Shown: piece by piece, positions 43,056 through 52,289 of the stretch | Numbering within the stretch: the first letter of the stretch is position 1 | How the letters are laid out: each line of letters opens with the position of its first letter | Assembly (NCBI RefSeq): GCF_009362785.1 | Contig: NZ_WHNQ01000019.1 | Span: 62,001-126,000 of the forward strand | Direction of reading: 5' to 3' | Source: Paraburkholderia atlantica | Lineage (GTDB): Bacteria > Pseudomonadota > Gammaproteobacteria > Burkholderiales > Burkholderiaceae | Length of the DNA stretch: 64,000 nt | Notes under the pieces: generated by a model | Database searches by the model: none | What the model was told of the DNA's origin: nothing | Seen by the model: only the letters and a program-made list of their open reading frames with translations | Program-made: the position numbers and the translations under genes

Positions 43056-43907
43056 ATGACGATGACGCTTCCCGTGTTCTTCGCCGTGCTGTCCGCCGCG
43101 CTTTTGCATGCGGGCTGGAACGCGGTGATCAAGGTGCGCCTCGATCCTTTTCTGGCGATGACCCTGCTGTGCATCGCCTGCGGTCTGATCGCGCTGCCGT
43201 CGCTAGCGTTCACCGGATTCGCTCGACCTGCCGCGTGGCCCTGGGTGGCGGGATCGGTGGCGCTTCATTTCGGTTACTACGTGTGTCTGAGCGAGGCATA
43301 CCGTCGTGCCGACATGAGCCAGATCTACCCGATCGCGCGCGGCTCCGCGCCGCTGATGACCGCGCTCGTCTCCGTCACGATCTTGCACGAGACGATGAGC
43401 GCGGGCGGCGTTGCGGGGGTCGTGCTGCTCGGCAGCGGCGTGTTGCTGCTGTCGCTGCGCGGCCGCCATCACTCCGCATCGGAAAACCGTGTCGCGCTCG
43501 GCTTCGCGCTGCTCACGGCGGTGACGATCGCGGGCTACACGGTCGTCGACGGCGTGGGCGCGCGCGTCGCCGGCAATCCGAACTCATACGCCGCGACGCT
43601 GTTCGTGTTCGATGCGTTACCGATGCTGACGCTTTGCCTGTATCGCTACGGGCTGGCCGGCATGGCGCCGATGCGGCGTTTCCTGCTGCCGGGCTTCGCG
43701 GGCGGCGCGATGTCGCTCGCGGCGTACTGGATCGTGATCTGGGCGATGACCGTCGCTCCCATCGCCCTCGTTGCGGCAGTACGCGAGACGAGCGTGGTAT
43801 TCGCTGGCTTCATCGCCGTGTATGTGCTCAAGGAGCCGTTCAGCCGCGTGCGTACCGCGGCCGCTACGTTGACGTTGGCCGGCCTTGCGCTGATGCGACT
43901 GTTCTAG
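43056..43907 (+). CDS. EamA/DMT superfamily transporter
   Basis: This 283-residue inner-membrane protein has ten predicted helices in two EamA repeats. The first runs LPVFFAVLSAALLHAGWNA through YRRADMSQIYPIARGSAPLMT. The second begins near GFALLTAVTIAGYTVVDGVG and has AAVRETSVVFAGFIAVYVLKEPF. It starts 1 bp after the DeoR stop, so it is in the regulator operon. Members export metabolites or drugs. Next to a phosphonate operon it may export or import an aminophosphonate-related metabolite (inference). Confidence 0.88.
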   Translation: MTMTLPVFFAVLSAALLHAGWNAVIKVRLDPFLAMTLLCIACGLIALPSLAFTGFARPAAWPWVAGSVALHFGYYVCLSEAYRRADMSQIYPIARGSAPLMTALVSVTILHETMSAGGVAGVVLLGSGVLLLSLRGRHHSASENRVALGFALLTAVTIAGYTVVDGVGARVAGNPNSYAATLFVFDALPMLTLCLYRYGLAGMAPMRRFLLPGFAGGAMSLAAYWIVIWAMTVAPIALVAAVRETSVVFAGFIAVYVLKEPFSRVRTAAATLTLAGLALMRLF

Positions 43908-44130
43908 GCGTGCTCTTCGGCGCTGAAGGCGGCGCACCGGCCTCCTGAGCAGTGACGCAACCGGCCGCGCCTGTCACTCAATCGGCGCCGGCTACCACCC
44001 CCCGCCCCTCCACGCCTCCCACTGCGGGTTTGTCCCGAGCGGAGGCCGCTTCCCCATATCCATCACGGACTTCGCCAACTTCCAGGCGGCGTTTCGCGTG
44101 TCCGACCGGAATGTGGCATTTTTTGGCATC

Positions 44131-44159
44131 TTGACTGTTTTTGTTGCAGCTCCTAGAGT
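44131..44159 (+). promoter_or_regulatory. Predicted sigma-70 promoter of the phn operon
   Basis: TTGACT (44131-44136) and TAGAGT (44154-44159) are separated by 17 bp, 51 bp upstream of phnW. The spacer holds TTTTTGTTGCAG (44138-44149), the reverse complement of the element at 41026-41037. A repressor binding there would block RNA polymerase. Confidence 0.55.
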
Positions 44160-44209
44160 GGGTCTCACGCACTTGCGCAGTACCCAAATCGACCCACAAG
44201 GAGACATCG

Positions 44210-45367
44210 ATGACCGGTTCCACGTATGCATCGCCGGCTTGTTCCGAAACTGGCGATCCACTGTTGCTGACCCCAGGACCACTAACGACGTCACGCACCG
44301 TCAAGGCCGCGATGATTCACGACTGGGGCTCGCGCGACGCCAACTTCATCGAGATCAACCGCTCGGTTCTCGCGCGCCTTGCCGCGATCGCCAATGGCGC
44401 GCGCGACTGGGTGACGGTACCGATGCAGGGCTCGGGCACCTTCGCCGTCGAGGCGATGCTCACCACCTTCGTGCCGCCCGGCGGCGAGGTGCTGGTGCTG
44501 ATCAACGGTGCGTATGGCAAGCGTGCGAAGCGCATCCTCGAAATCGCCGGCCGCAAGACCGTCGTGCATGAAACGGCCGAGGACACGCCGCCCGATCTCG
44601 CCGAGATCGACAAGGTGCTGGCCGCCTCGCCGTCGATCACGCATGTGTTCGCGGTTCACTGCGAGACCACCGCGGGCATTCTCAATCCGATCGCGCAGAT
44701 CGGCGCGCTCGCGGCCCGCTACGGCAAGGGCTATCTGGTCGATTCGATGAGCGCGTTCGGCGCGTTGCCGCTCGACGTGCAGACGATGCATATCGATGCG
44801 GTCGCCGCGTCGTCGAACAAGTGCATCGAAGGCGTGCCCGGTCTCGGCTTCGTGATCTGCCGACGTGAAGCGCTAGCCCGCACGCAGGGCAACGCGACTA
44901 CGCTCGTGCTCGATCTGCACGAGCAATGGACCAACCTCGAAAAGACCAGCCAGTACCGCTTCACGCCGCCCACGCACGTGATCGTCGCGTTCCATCAGGC
45001 GCTGGAGGAATTCGATGCCGAAGGCGGCGTTGCGGGGCGCGGCGCGCGCTATCGCAACAACTGCCGGATTCTCGTCGAAGGCATGCGCGCGCTCGGCTTC
45101 AAGCCGCTGCTGGCTGAAGCGCTGCAGGCTCCGATCATCGTGACCTTCCACATGCCCGAGGACCCTCGCTTCGAATTCCAGCGCTTCTACGACAGCCTGA
45201 AGGCGCGCGGCTATGTGATCTATCCGGGCAAGCTCACCGTCGCGGACTCGTTCCGCATCGGCTGCATCGGCCGGCTCGGCGAGCGCGAGATGCGCGCCGC
45301 GCTCAGTGCGATCAGCGAGGTGCTCGATGAAATGGGCATTAACGCGCCGGTCGCGAAAACGGCTTGA
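44210..45367 (+). CDS. phnW: 2-aminoethylphosphonate--pyruvate transaminase
   Basis: This 385-residue class V PLP aminotransferase converts 2-aminoethylphosphonate and pyruvate to phosphonoacetaldehyde and alanine. LLLTPGPLTTSRTVKAAMIHDWGSRD at the N-terminus is diagnostic. QGSGTFAVEAML binds the phosphate, and the Schiff-base lysine is Lys204 in SSNKCIEGVPGLGF. Unlike canonical PhnW proteins it shares an operon with phnA and phnY rather than phnX, so the aldehyde is oxidised rather than hydrolysed. The start has ACAAGGAGACATCG. It ends 10 bp before phnA. Confidence 0.95.
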   Translation: MTGSTYASPACSETGDPLLLTPGPLTTSRTVKAAMIHDWGSRDANFIEINRSVLARLAAIANGARDWVTVPMQGSGTFAVEAMLTTFVPPGGEVLVLINGAYGKRAKRILEIAGRKTVVHETAEDTPPDLAEIDKVLAASPSITHVFAVHCETTAGILNPIAQIGALAARYGKGYLVDSMSAFGALPLDVQTMHIDAVAASSNKCIEGVPGLGFVICRREALARTQGNATTLVLDLHEQWTNLEKTSQYRFTPPTHVIVAFHQALEEFDAEGGVAGRGARYRNNCRILVEGMRALGFKPLLAEALQAPIIVTFHMPEDPRFEFQRFYDSLKARGYVIYPGKLTVADSFRIGCIGRLGEREMRAALSAISEVLDEMGINAPVAKTA

Positions 45368-45377
45368 GGGGGACATC

Positions 45378-46649
45378 ATGAGTACGCTGCAAGACACGGT
45401 GCTGAGCATCAATGGCCGCGACTATCGCTTTCCGGCGGAGCCGGTCGTCGTGATCTGCCTCGACGGTTCGGAGCCCGCCTATATCGAGGAAGCCGCGAAG
45501 GCCGGGCACGCGCCGCATCTCGCGAAGCTGCTGCGCACGGGCACGAGCCGCATCGCCCAATGCGTGATTCCGAGCTTCACGAACCCGAACAATCTGTCGA
45601 TCGTCACAGGCCGTCCGCCCAAGGTGCACGGCATCGTGGGCAACTACTTCTACGACCGCGCGAGCGGCGAAGAAGTGATGATGAACGACGCCCGCTTCCT
45701 GCGTGCGCCGACGATCTTCGCGGCGTTCCACGACGCCGGTGCGAAGGTCGCCGTCGTCACCGCGAAGGACAAGCTGCGCACGCTGCTCGGCAAAGGGCTC
45801 GACTTCACGAGCGGCCGCGCGATCGCCTTTTCGGCTGAAAAGGCCAACGAGGCGACCCGTGCACAGAATGGCCTCGGCGACGTGCTCGCCTACGTCGGCA
45901 AGCCGCTGCCGGATGTGTATTCGGCGGACCTGTCCGAGTTCGTGTTCGCGGCGGGCGTCAAACTGCTCGACACGTTCCGGCCTGACCTGATGTACCTGTC
46001 GACGACGGACTACGTGCAGCATAAGGCGGCGCCGGGCTCGCCCAAAGCCAACGAGTTCTACGCGATGTTCGACCGCTACGTCGGCGCGCTCGATGCGGCA
46101 GGCTGCGTGCTGGCGATCACCGCCGATCACGGCATGAACGGCAAACATCGCGCGGATGGCGCGCCCGACGTGCTGTACCTGCAAGACCTGTTCGACGGAT
46201 GGACAGGCAAAGGCCGCTCGCGCGTGATTCTGCCGATCACCGATCCGTACGTCGCGCATCACGGGGCGCTCGGCTCTTTCGCCACCATCTATCTGCCCGA
46301 TGGGATCGCCGCGGCCGACGCAGCGGCGCTGCTCGAACGGCTGCGCGGGACCGAAGGCATCCAGCTCGCGCTGACGAGCGCCGACGCCTGCGAGCGCTTC
46401 GAGCTGCCGCCCGACCGTATCGGCGACGTCGTCGTGGTCGGCACACGCGCCAAGGTATTCGGCACGAGCGCCGCGCGTCACGACCTGTCGGGACTCACCG
46501 AGCCGTTGCGTTCGCATGGCGGGCTATCGGAACAGAACGTGCCGCTGATCGTCAACCGCAGAACCGACTGGCCAGCGGACCGCGCGCTGCGCAACTTCGA
46601 CATCTTCGATGTCGCGCTGAACCACGTAACGCAAGGCGCCGCGGCATAA
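45378..46649 (+). CDS. phnA: Phosphonoacetate hydrolase
   Basis: This 423-residue enzyme of the alkaline phosphatase superfamily splits phosphonoacetate to acetate and phosphate. Metal ligand Asp29 (CLDGSEPAY) and nucleophile Thr68 (IPSFTNPNN) match the numbering known for the rhizobial enzyme. DYVQHKAAPGS, ITADHGMNGKHR and a C-terminal RSHGGLSEQNVPLI supply the remaining zinc ligands. The start has GAGGGGGACATC. The gene lies between phnW and phnY, completing the route. Confidence 0.95.
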   Translation: MSTLQDTVLSINGRDYRFPAEPVVVICLDGSEPAYIEEAAKAGHAPHLAKLLRTGTSRIAQCVIPSFTNPNNLSIVTGRPPKVHGIVGNYFYDRASGEEVMMNDARFLRAPTIFAAFHDAGAKVAVVTAKDKLRTLLGKGLDFTSGRAIAFSAEKANEATRAQNGLGDVLAYVGKPLPDVYSADLSEFVFAAGVKLLDTFRPDLMYLSTTDYVQHKAAPGSPKANEFYAMFDRYVGALDAAGCVLAITADHGMNGKHRADGAPDVLYLQDLFDGWTGKGRSRVILPITDPYVAHHGALGSFATIYLPDGIAAADAAALLERLRGTEGIQLALTSADACERFELPPDRIGDVVVVGTRAKVFGTSAARHDLSGLTEPLRSHGGLSEQNVPLIVNRRTDWPADRALRNFDIFDVALNHVTQGAAA

Positions 46650-46729
46650 CGCGTCGATCACAACAACCCGCGCGCTCCGCTTGTCGCGGCGGCCTGCGGG
46701 CTCCACCGGATCATTGAACGAGGTATTCG

Positions 46730-48178
46730 ATGAACGTCATGACCAAACCCGCCTTCAGGCAGGAATCGATGCGCATCGCCGGCCAGCACACGACCACCGA
46801 CGAGCTGATCGAAGTCTTCAACCCGTACACGAACGAGGTCGTCGGCACCGTGCCCGCGGGTCGTCCCGAACACGTGCAGCAGGCGTTCGCGAAAGCGCAC
46901 GCATTCAAGCCGCGGCTCACGCGCTTCGAGCGTCAGCGCATCCTGCAGCGCACGGCCGAGATGCTGAGCGAGCGCAAGGAAGACTTTGCACGCCTGATCA
47001 CCGCGGAGTCGGGGCTGTGCTGGAAGGATGGTCTTTACGAGGCGAGCCGCGCCTACGACGTGTGGTCGTTCGCGGCGCAGCTCACGATCAAGGATGACGG
47101 CGAGGTCTATTCCTGCGATATCAGCCCGAACGGCAAGAACCGCAAGATTTTCACGACGCGGCTGCCGCTGCTCGGCGTGATTTCGGCGATCACGCCGTTC
47201 AATCATCCGCTGAACATGGTGAGCCACAAGCTCGCGCCCGCGATCGCGACCAACAACCGGGTGGTGCTGAAGCCCACCGAGCTCACGCCGCTCACCGCGC
47301 TCGCGCTTGCCGACGTGCTCTATGAAGCGGGCCTGCCGCCGGAAATGCTGAGCGTCGTCACCGGCAATCCGCGCACGATGGGCGATGCGATGATCACCGA
47401 TCCGCACTGTGATCTCGTCACGTTCACAGGCTCCGTGCGAGTCGGCAAATACATCGCGCAGCACGCGGGCTATCGCCGCACGGTGCTGGAACTCGGCGGC
47501 AACGATCCGCTGATCGTGATGGAGGACGCCGATCTCGACAAGGCCGCGCAGCTCGCGGTAACCGGTGCGACGAAAAATTCGGGGCAGCGCTGCACGGCGG
47601 TCAAGCGGATTCTCGTGGTGCAAAGCGTGGCCGACGCGTTTGTCGAGCGCGTGCTCGTGCATGCGAAAAAGCTCAAGTGCGGCGATCCGATGGACCCGTC
47701 CGTCGACGTGGGCACCGTCATCAACGAGGCCTCCGCGCAACTGTTCGAGCGACGCGTGGCCGACGCGCAGGCCCACGGTGCCCAGGTGCTTTACGGCGCG
47801 CCGCGCCAAGGCGCGCTGTTCCATCCGACCGTCGTCGACCATGTGCCGTACGACTGCGAGCTCGTGCGCGAAGAGACCTTCGGCCCGGTAATCCCGCTCA
47901 TCCGCGTGCCCGATGCGATCGAAGAAGTGATCCGGGTTTCGAACTCGACCGCGTATGGCCTTTCGTCGGGCGTCTGCACGAACCGGCTCGACTACATCAC
48001 GCGCTTCGTCAGGGAGCTGGAAGTCGGCACCGTGAACGTGTGGGAAGTGCCCGGCTATCGCACGGAGATGTCGCCGTTCGGCGGCATCAAGGATTCAGGC
48101 AATGGTTACAAGGAGGGCATGGTCGAGGCAATGAAGAGCTACTCGAATGTGCGGACCTGGTCGATGCCCTGGGAGTGA
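46730..48178 (+). CDS. phnY: Phosphonoacetaldehyde dehydrogenase
   Basis: This 482-residue NAD-dependent aldehyde dehydrogenase has VISAITPFNHPLNMVSHK, the general base in VLELGGNDPLIVME and the nucleophile Cys in NSGQRCTAVKR. A C-terminal PFGGIKDSGNGYKEG follows. In the PhnW-PhnY-PhnA pathway it oxidises phosphonoacetaldehyde to phosphonoacetate, the PhnA substrate. It is 80 bp after phnA, with GAGGTATTCG as ribosome site. Its assignment over a generic aldehyde dehydrogenase rests mainly on this context. Confidence 0.93.
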   Translation: MNVMTKPAFRQESMRIAGQHTTTDELIEVFNPYTNEVVGTVPAGRPEHVQQAFAKAHAFKPRLTRFERQRILQRTAEMLSERKEDFARLITAESGLCWKDGLYEASRAYDVWSFAAQLTIKDDGEVYSCDISPNGKNRKIFTTRLPLLGVISAITPFNHPLNMVSHKLAPAIATNNRVVLKPTELTPLTALALADVLYEAGLPPEMLSVVTGNPRTMGDAMITDPHCDLVTFTGSVRVGKYIAQHAGYRRTVLELGGNDPLIVMEDADLDKAAQLAVTGATKNSGQRCTAVKRILVVQSVADAFVERVLVHAKKLKCGDPMDPSVDVGTVINEASAQLFERRVADAQAHGAQVLYGAPRQGALFHPTVVDHVPYDCELVREETFGPVIPLIRVPDAIEEVIRVSNSTAYGLSSGVCTNRLDYITRFVRELEVGTVNVWEVPGYRTEMSPFGGIKDSGNGYKEGMVEAMKSYSNVRTWSMPWE

Positions 48179-48239
48179 CCGTCCGCTCGACCAGGTGAAA
48201 TGCTGACCTCATCCGAACTCAACGCAAGGAAGGATGGAT

Positions 48240-49271
48240 ATGAAAACTCGTCTGATCGCCCTGGCCGCCTGCGCGCTCGCCATGGCAACGCCCCCCCTCT
48301 ACGCACAGTCCGACGTCGTGACCCTCTATGCCGCGGATGGTTTGCACGACGGTTCGCCGAGCTGGTTCGGCAACCAGTTCGAAGCCTTCACGAAGGCGAC
48401 CGGCATCAAGGTGCAGTACATCGAGGCCGGCTCGAGCGGCGTGGTGGACCGGCTGAGCAAGGAGAAGTCGAACACCCAGGCGGACGTGCTCGTCACACTG
48501 CCGCCCTTCATGCAGAAAGCCGCGGCTGACGGTCTGTTGCAGTCCTATTCGCCGGCGGGCGCCGACAAGATCGAGACGCGCGACAAGGACCCGAAAGGCC
48601 TGTACTACGCGATGGTCGGTAACTATCCGAGCTTCATCTACAACTCGGCGGTGCTGAAGAGCCCGCCCAAGACCTACGCCGACCTGCTCGCACCGCAGTT
48701 CAAGCAGAAGATCCAGTACTCGACGCCGGGTCAGGCCGGCGACGGCACGGCGCTGATGCTGCAGACCTTCCACGCGTTCGGTGGCAAGCCGGCCGGCTTC
48801 GACTATTTGCGCAAGCTGCAGACCAACAACCTCGGGCCGTCCGCGTCGACCGGCAAGCTGACGGCGCTCGTCAACAAAGGCGAGCTCTTCGTGGCCAACG
48901 GCGATATGCAGATGAACCTCGCGCAGATGCGCGAGAACCCCAACGTCGCGATGTTCTTCCCGGCCGGTCCCGACGGCCGCCGCACCACCTTTGCGTTGCC
49001 CTACTACGTCGGCCTCGTGGCGAACGCGCCGCATGCCGGCAATGGCAAAAAGCTGATCGATTTCCTGTTGAGCGCGCCAGCGCAGCAGGAAGTCAGCAAG
49101 GTCGCCTACGGCTTCCCGGTGCGCACGGATGTGCATCCGACGGACAGCAACTTCCAGGCGTTGAACACGATGCTGAAGGGCGTCGACATCTGGCAACCCG
49201 ATTGGAACCAGGTGCTCCAGGAGCTGCGTCCCGACGTGGCCGCCTACAACCAGGCGATTTCCATCGACTAA
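48240..49271 (+). CDS. phnS: Aminoethylphosphonate ABC transporter, periplasmic binding protein
   Basis: This 343-residue protein has a signal peptide (KTRLIALAACALAMATPPLYA). It has the type II binding fold of iron/phosphonate binding proteins: VVTLYAADGLHDGSPSWFGNQFEAFTKATGIKV, VDRLSKEKSNTQADVLVTLPPF and STPGQAGDGTALMLQTFHAFGG. It captures 2-aminoethylphosphonate for the transporter encoded downstream. The ATG at 48240 is best placed behind AAGGATGGAT; another lies 6 bp upstream. Confidence 0.9.
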   Translation: MKTRLIALAACALAMATPPLYAQSDVVTLYAADGLHDGSPSWFGNQFEAFTKATGIKVQYIEAGSSGVVDRLSKEKSNTQADVLVTLPPFMQKAAADGLLQSYSPAGADKIETRDKDPKGLYYAMVGNYPSFIYNSAVLKSPPKTYADLLAPQFKQKIQYSTPGQAGDGTALMLQTFHAFGGKPAGFDYLRKLQTNNLGPSASTGKLTALVNKGELFVANGDMQMNLAQMRENPNVAMFFPAGPDGRRTTFALPYYVGLVANAPHAGNGKKLIDFLLSAPAQQEVSKVAYGFPVRTDVHPTDSNFQALNTMLKGVDIWQPDWNQVLQELRPDVAAYNQAISID

Positions 49272-49293
49272 CCCAGCTACCGACGAGCGACTA

Positions 49294-50469
49294 ATGGCAA
49301 ACACCATGACCATGGAACGGGGGCCGCAGCGGCGCGCCTCCACTGCCCCGAGCGTCATCGCGCACGGAGCGAGCGGCATCGGTTTCGAAGGCGTGTCGGT
49401 GGCTTACGGCAGCCAGACCATTCTGGAGTCCCTGACGCTGACCGTGAAGCCCGGCGAAATCGTCGCGCTGATCGGCCCGTCCGGCTCCGGCAAGACGACC
49501 GCGTTGCGCGCCGTCGCCGGCTTCGTGCAGCCGAGCGCCGGGCGCATCACCATCGGCGATCGCGACGTGACCCGGCTGCCGCCGTACGCACGCAACATCG
49601 GCATGGTGGTGCAGAACTACGCGCTGTTTCCCCATATGCGCGTCGAGGACAACGTCGCCTTCGGGCTGCGTGCCCGTGGCGCGGACGCCGAGGTGATTCG
49701 CGAACGCGTGCCCGAGTGCCTCGGCCTCGTCGGTATGGCGAAGTACGCGAAGCGCTATCCGCGCGAGTTGTCGGGCGGTCAGCAGCAGCGCGTGGCGATC
49801 GCCCGCGCGCTCGCGATCCGTCCGCAGGTGCTGCTGCTCGACGAGCCGCTCTCGGCGCTCGACGCGCAGATCCGCCGCTCGATGCTCGACGAACTCGCGA
49901 AGCTGCACCGTACGCTGCCGTCGCTCACGGTGCTGTACGTGACGCACGACCAGACCGAGGCGCTGACGCTCGCAAACCACATCGGCATCATGCGCGACGG
50001 CCACCTGGTCGCTTACGGCGACGCGCAAGGGCTCTATCGTCATCCGCCGAACCGCTTCGCCGCCGAGTTCCTCGGCCGCGCGAACGTGCTGCCGGCACAG
50101 CAGCTCGAACCGATGGACGACGGGCGCGCACGCGTGCGCTTTCATAGCCAGCCGCTCGAAGGCTGCAACCACCACGGACTCGCGGCCGGCGCCGCCTGCT
50201 TCGTGTGCGTGCGGCCGCACCATCTGCAGTTCGCTGCGGGCGGCGGTGAGCGAGGCGGCGATGGGCGACGCCTGAACCAACTGACAGGGGTCGTCGTCAG
50301 CGTGCAGTGGCTCGGCGAAATGCACAGCATCGTGCTCGATGTCGAAGGCGAGCTGCTGCGGCTCACCTGCGCGCCGCTCGCGGAGCCGCCAGAGCCGGGC
50401 ACTGCGCTCAGCGTACGTTTCGATCCCGCGGATGTCACTCTCGTACCGGAGGCTGAACGTCATGGCTGA
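49294..50469 (+). CDS. phnT: Aminoethylphosphonate ABC transporter, ATP-binding protein
   Basis: This 391-residue ATPase has Walker A GPSGSGKTT (residues 61-69), signature LSGGQQQRVAIARAL, Walker B VLLLDEPLSALD and the switch region YVTHDQTEALTLA. A C-terminal TOBE domain follows from about residue 250. An N-terminal extension of about 30 residues precedes the fold. It drives uptake with the two permeases; its stop overlaps the next start by 8 bp. Confidence 0.93.
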   Translation: MANTMTMERGPQRRASTAPSVIAHGASGIGFEGVSVAYGSQTILESLTLTVKPGEIVALIGPSGSGKTTALRAVAGFVQPSAGRITIGDRDVTRLPPYARNIGMVVQNYALFPHMRVEDNVAFGLRARGADAEVIRERVPECLGLVGMAKYAKRYPRELSGGQQQRVAIARALAIRPQVLLLDEPLSALDAQIRRSMLDELAKLHRTLPSLTVLYVTHDQTEALTLANHIGIMRDGHLVAYGDAQGLYRHPPNRFAAEFLGRANVLPAQQLEPMDDGRARVRFHSQPLEGCNHHGLAAGAACFVCVRPHHLQFAAGGGERGGDGRRLNQLTGVVVSVQWLGEMHSIVLDVEGELLRLTCAPLAEPPEPGTALSVRFDPADVTLVPEAERHG

Positions 50470-51346
50470 TATCGTCATCGCGCCGCCGGCACGCGCGCGT
50501 GCGCCGGCCGCGGGGCTAGGCGGCCTGTGGATCGCGCCGCCGCTCGCGGTGCTCGCCGCGCTGTTCTTTTACCCGTTCGGGCTGATCGTCGTACAGGCGC
50601 TGGGCGGCGACCAGCATGTGCTGTCGTTCGCGAACTTCGAGCACGTGCTGCGCTCGCGCCAGTTCCTGAGCGGTCTCTATCACACGATCGCGATCGCAGT
50701 ATCGGCCTCGGCGGGATGCCTCGTGCTCGGCTTCGTGTTCTCGCTCGTGATCGCGTTCGTGCCGTTTCCGGGCGCGCGTTTCGTGGGCCGGCTCATCGAT
50801 ACGTTCATCGCGCTTCCCACCTTCCTCGTCGCGCTCGCGTTCACGTTCGTGTACGGTTCGGCCGGACTGCTGAACCAGTCGCTGATGGAGATGTTCCATC
50901 TGCCGCTGCCGCCGCTGAACTTCCTGTACACGCAATGGGGTGTCGTGCTGTCGGAGATCACGGTCTATACACCGTTCATCATGCGTCCGTTGCTCGCGTG
51001 CTTCTCGCAGATCGACAGTGCTCAGATCGAGATGGCGGGCAGCCTCGGCGCGCGGCCGCTGCGCATCATCCGGCAGATCATCCTGCCCGCCGCGTTGCCT
51101 GCGCTGTTGGCGGGCGGCAGCCTGTGTCTGCTGTTGACCGTCAACGAGTTCGGCATCGTGCTCTTCATCGGCGCGAAAGACGTGATCACGTTGCCGCTGC
51201 TGATTTACGACAAGGCGATCCAGGAATTCGACTACACCACCGCGTGTGTGATCGCCGTCGTCAATATCGCGCTGTCGCTCGGGCTTTATGCCTGCTACCG
51301 CGCCGTCGTGTCACTTTGCGGAGGTCGCCGTGCTGCTCTGGGCTAA
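50462..51346 (+). CDS. phnU: Aminoethylphosphonate ABC transporter, permease 1
   Basis: This 294-residue membrane protein has about six helices. It has the binding-protein-dependent permease (EAA) loop at about residues 190-205 (MAGSLGARPLRIIRQIILPAALPALLAGG). The start at 50462 is inside the phnT end; a longer frame upstream is a shadow of phnT. The permease pair with phnV forms the channel. Confidence 0.91.
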   Translation: MADIVIAPPARARAPAAGLGGLWIAPPLAVLAALFFYPFGLIVVQALGGDQHVLSFANFEHVLRSRQFLSGLYHTIAIAVSASAGCLVLGFVFSLVIAFVPFPGARFVGRLIDTFIALPTFLVALAFTFVYGSAGLLNQSLMEMFHLPLPPLNFLYTQWGVVLSEITVYTPFIMRPLLACFSQIDSAQIEMAGSLGARPLRIIRQIILPAALPALLAGGSLCLLLTVNEFGIVLFIGAKDVITLPLLIYDKAIQEFDYTTACVIAVVNIALSLGLYACYRAVVSLCGGRRAALG

Positions 51347-52130
51347 ATGGGGTAAGTGGCTGACGTGGAGCGGCACGGCGTTGCTGTTCTGCGCAGTCTA
51401 CGGGCTGCCGGTCGCGATGATCGCGCTCGCCAGCATCAGCGGACAGTGGAACGGTATCCTGCCGAGCCACCTGACACTCGAGCATTACGCGCGGGTGCTG
51501 CATACCGATTCGGCGAGCCAGTTGCGAGTGAGCGTGCTGACCGGCGTGGTCGCGAGCGTCGCGGCGCTCGTCAGCGGCACGTGGGCCGCACTCGCGCTGC
51601 GCCGCATCAAAGGCCTGCCGCGCCGCGTGCTCGACGTGGTCTTCTTCGTGCCGAGCGCGGTGCCGTCGGTCTCGATCGGGCTCGGCTTGCTGGTCGCATT
51701 CAGCCGGCCGCCGGTGTTGCTCAACGGCACGGCGACGATCGTCTTCATCGCGCACTTCCTGCTGATCTCGGCGTTCACCTACGGCAACGTGGCGGCCGGG
51801 CTTGCGCGGGTCGCGCCGGAATACGGCGAGGTGGCCCAGAGCCTCGGCGCCCGGCCGCTCTACCAGCTCTCGCGCGTGACGCTGCCGCTCGTCGCACCGT
51901 ACCTGCTCGCATCGTTCAGCCTGAGCTTCGCACTGTCGATGGGCGAACTCGGTGCGACGCTGATGATCTATCCGCCGGGCTGGGTCACGCTGCCGGTGGG
52001 CATCTTCGCGCTGTCCGACCGCGGTGCGATCTTCGACGCCGCGACGCTCACGATGATCCTCGGTATCGGCACGCTCGCGGTATTGATGGGGCTCTCGCGC
52101 ATCTCGAACCGTGCAATGGTGCGTGGATGA
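51330..52130 (+). CDS. phnV: Aminoethylphosphonate ABC transporter, permease 2
   Basis: This 266-residue membrane protein has six helices and the EAA loop VAQSLGARPLYQLSRVTLPLVAPYLLASF. It uses a GTG at 51330 with GGAGGTCGCC, overlapping phnU by 17 bp. The sequence ends VLMGLSRISNRAMVRG. It completes the importer PhnSTUV. Confidence 0.91.
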   Translation: MLLWAKWGKWLTWSGTALLFCAVYGLPVAMIALASISGQWNGILPSHLTLEHYARVLHTDSASQLRVSVLTGVVASVAALVSGTWAALALRRIKGLPRRVLDVVFFVPSAVPSVSIGLGLLVAFSRPPVLLNGTATIVFIAHFLLISAFTYGNVAAGLARVAPEYGEVAQSLGARPLYQLSRVTLPLVAPYLLASFSLSFALSMGELGATLMIYPPGWVTLPVGIFALSDRGAIFDAATLTMILGIGTLAVLMGLSRISNRAMVRG

Positions 52131-52135
52131 CGGTG

Positions 52136-52152
52136 TCCCTGAGCGTCAGGGA
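52136..52152. terminator. Short hairpin after phnV
   Basis: TCCCTGA-GCG-TCAGGGA forms a 7-bp stem 5 bp after the phnV stop. No T-tract follows, so it may protect the mRNA 3' end or only partly terminate. Confidence 0.35.
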
Positions 52153-52289
52153 AAGAGCCGCGATCTGACGCTCGCCGTCACACCGGCGCAGATGCCGGAG
52201 GCGCCGTGGATACTCGAGGAGGCAATCGCGGCGGGCGCTGAGCGGGCCTGAAAGATGCGCACGACAAAAAACATAAAGGGAGGTGCCAG

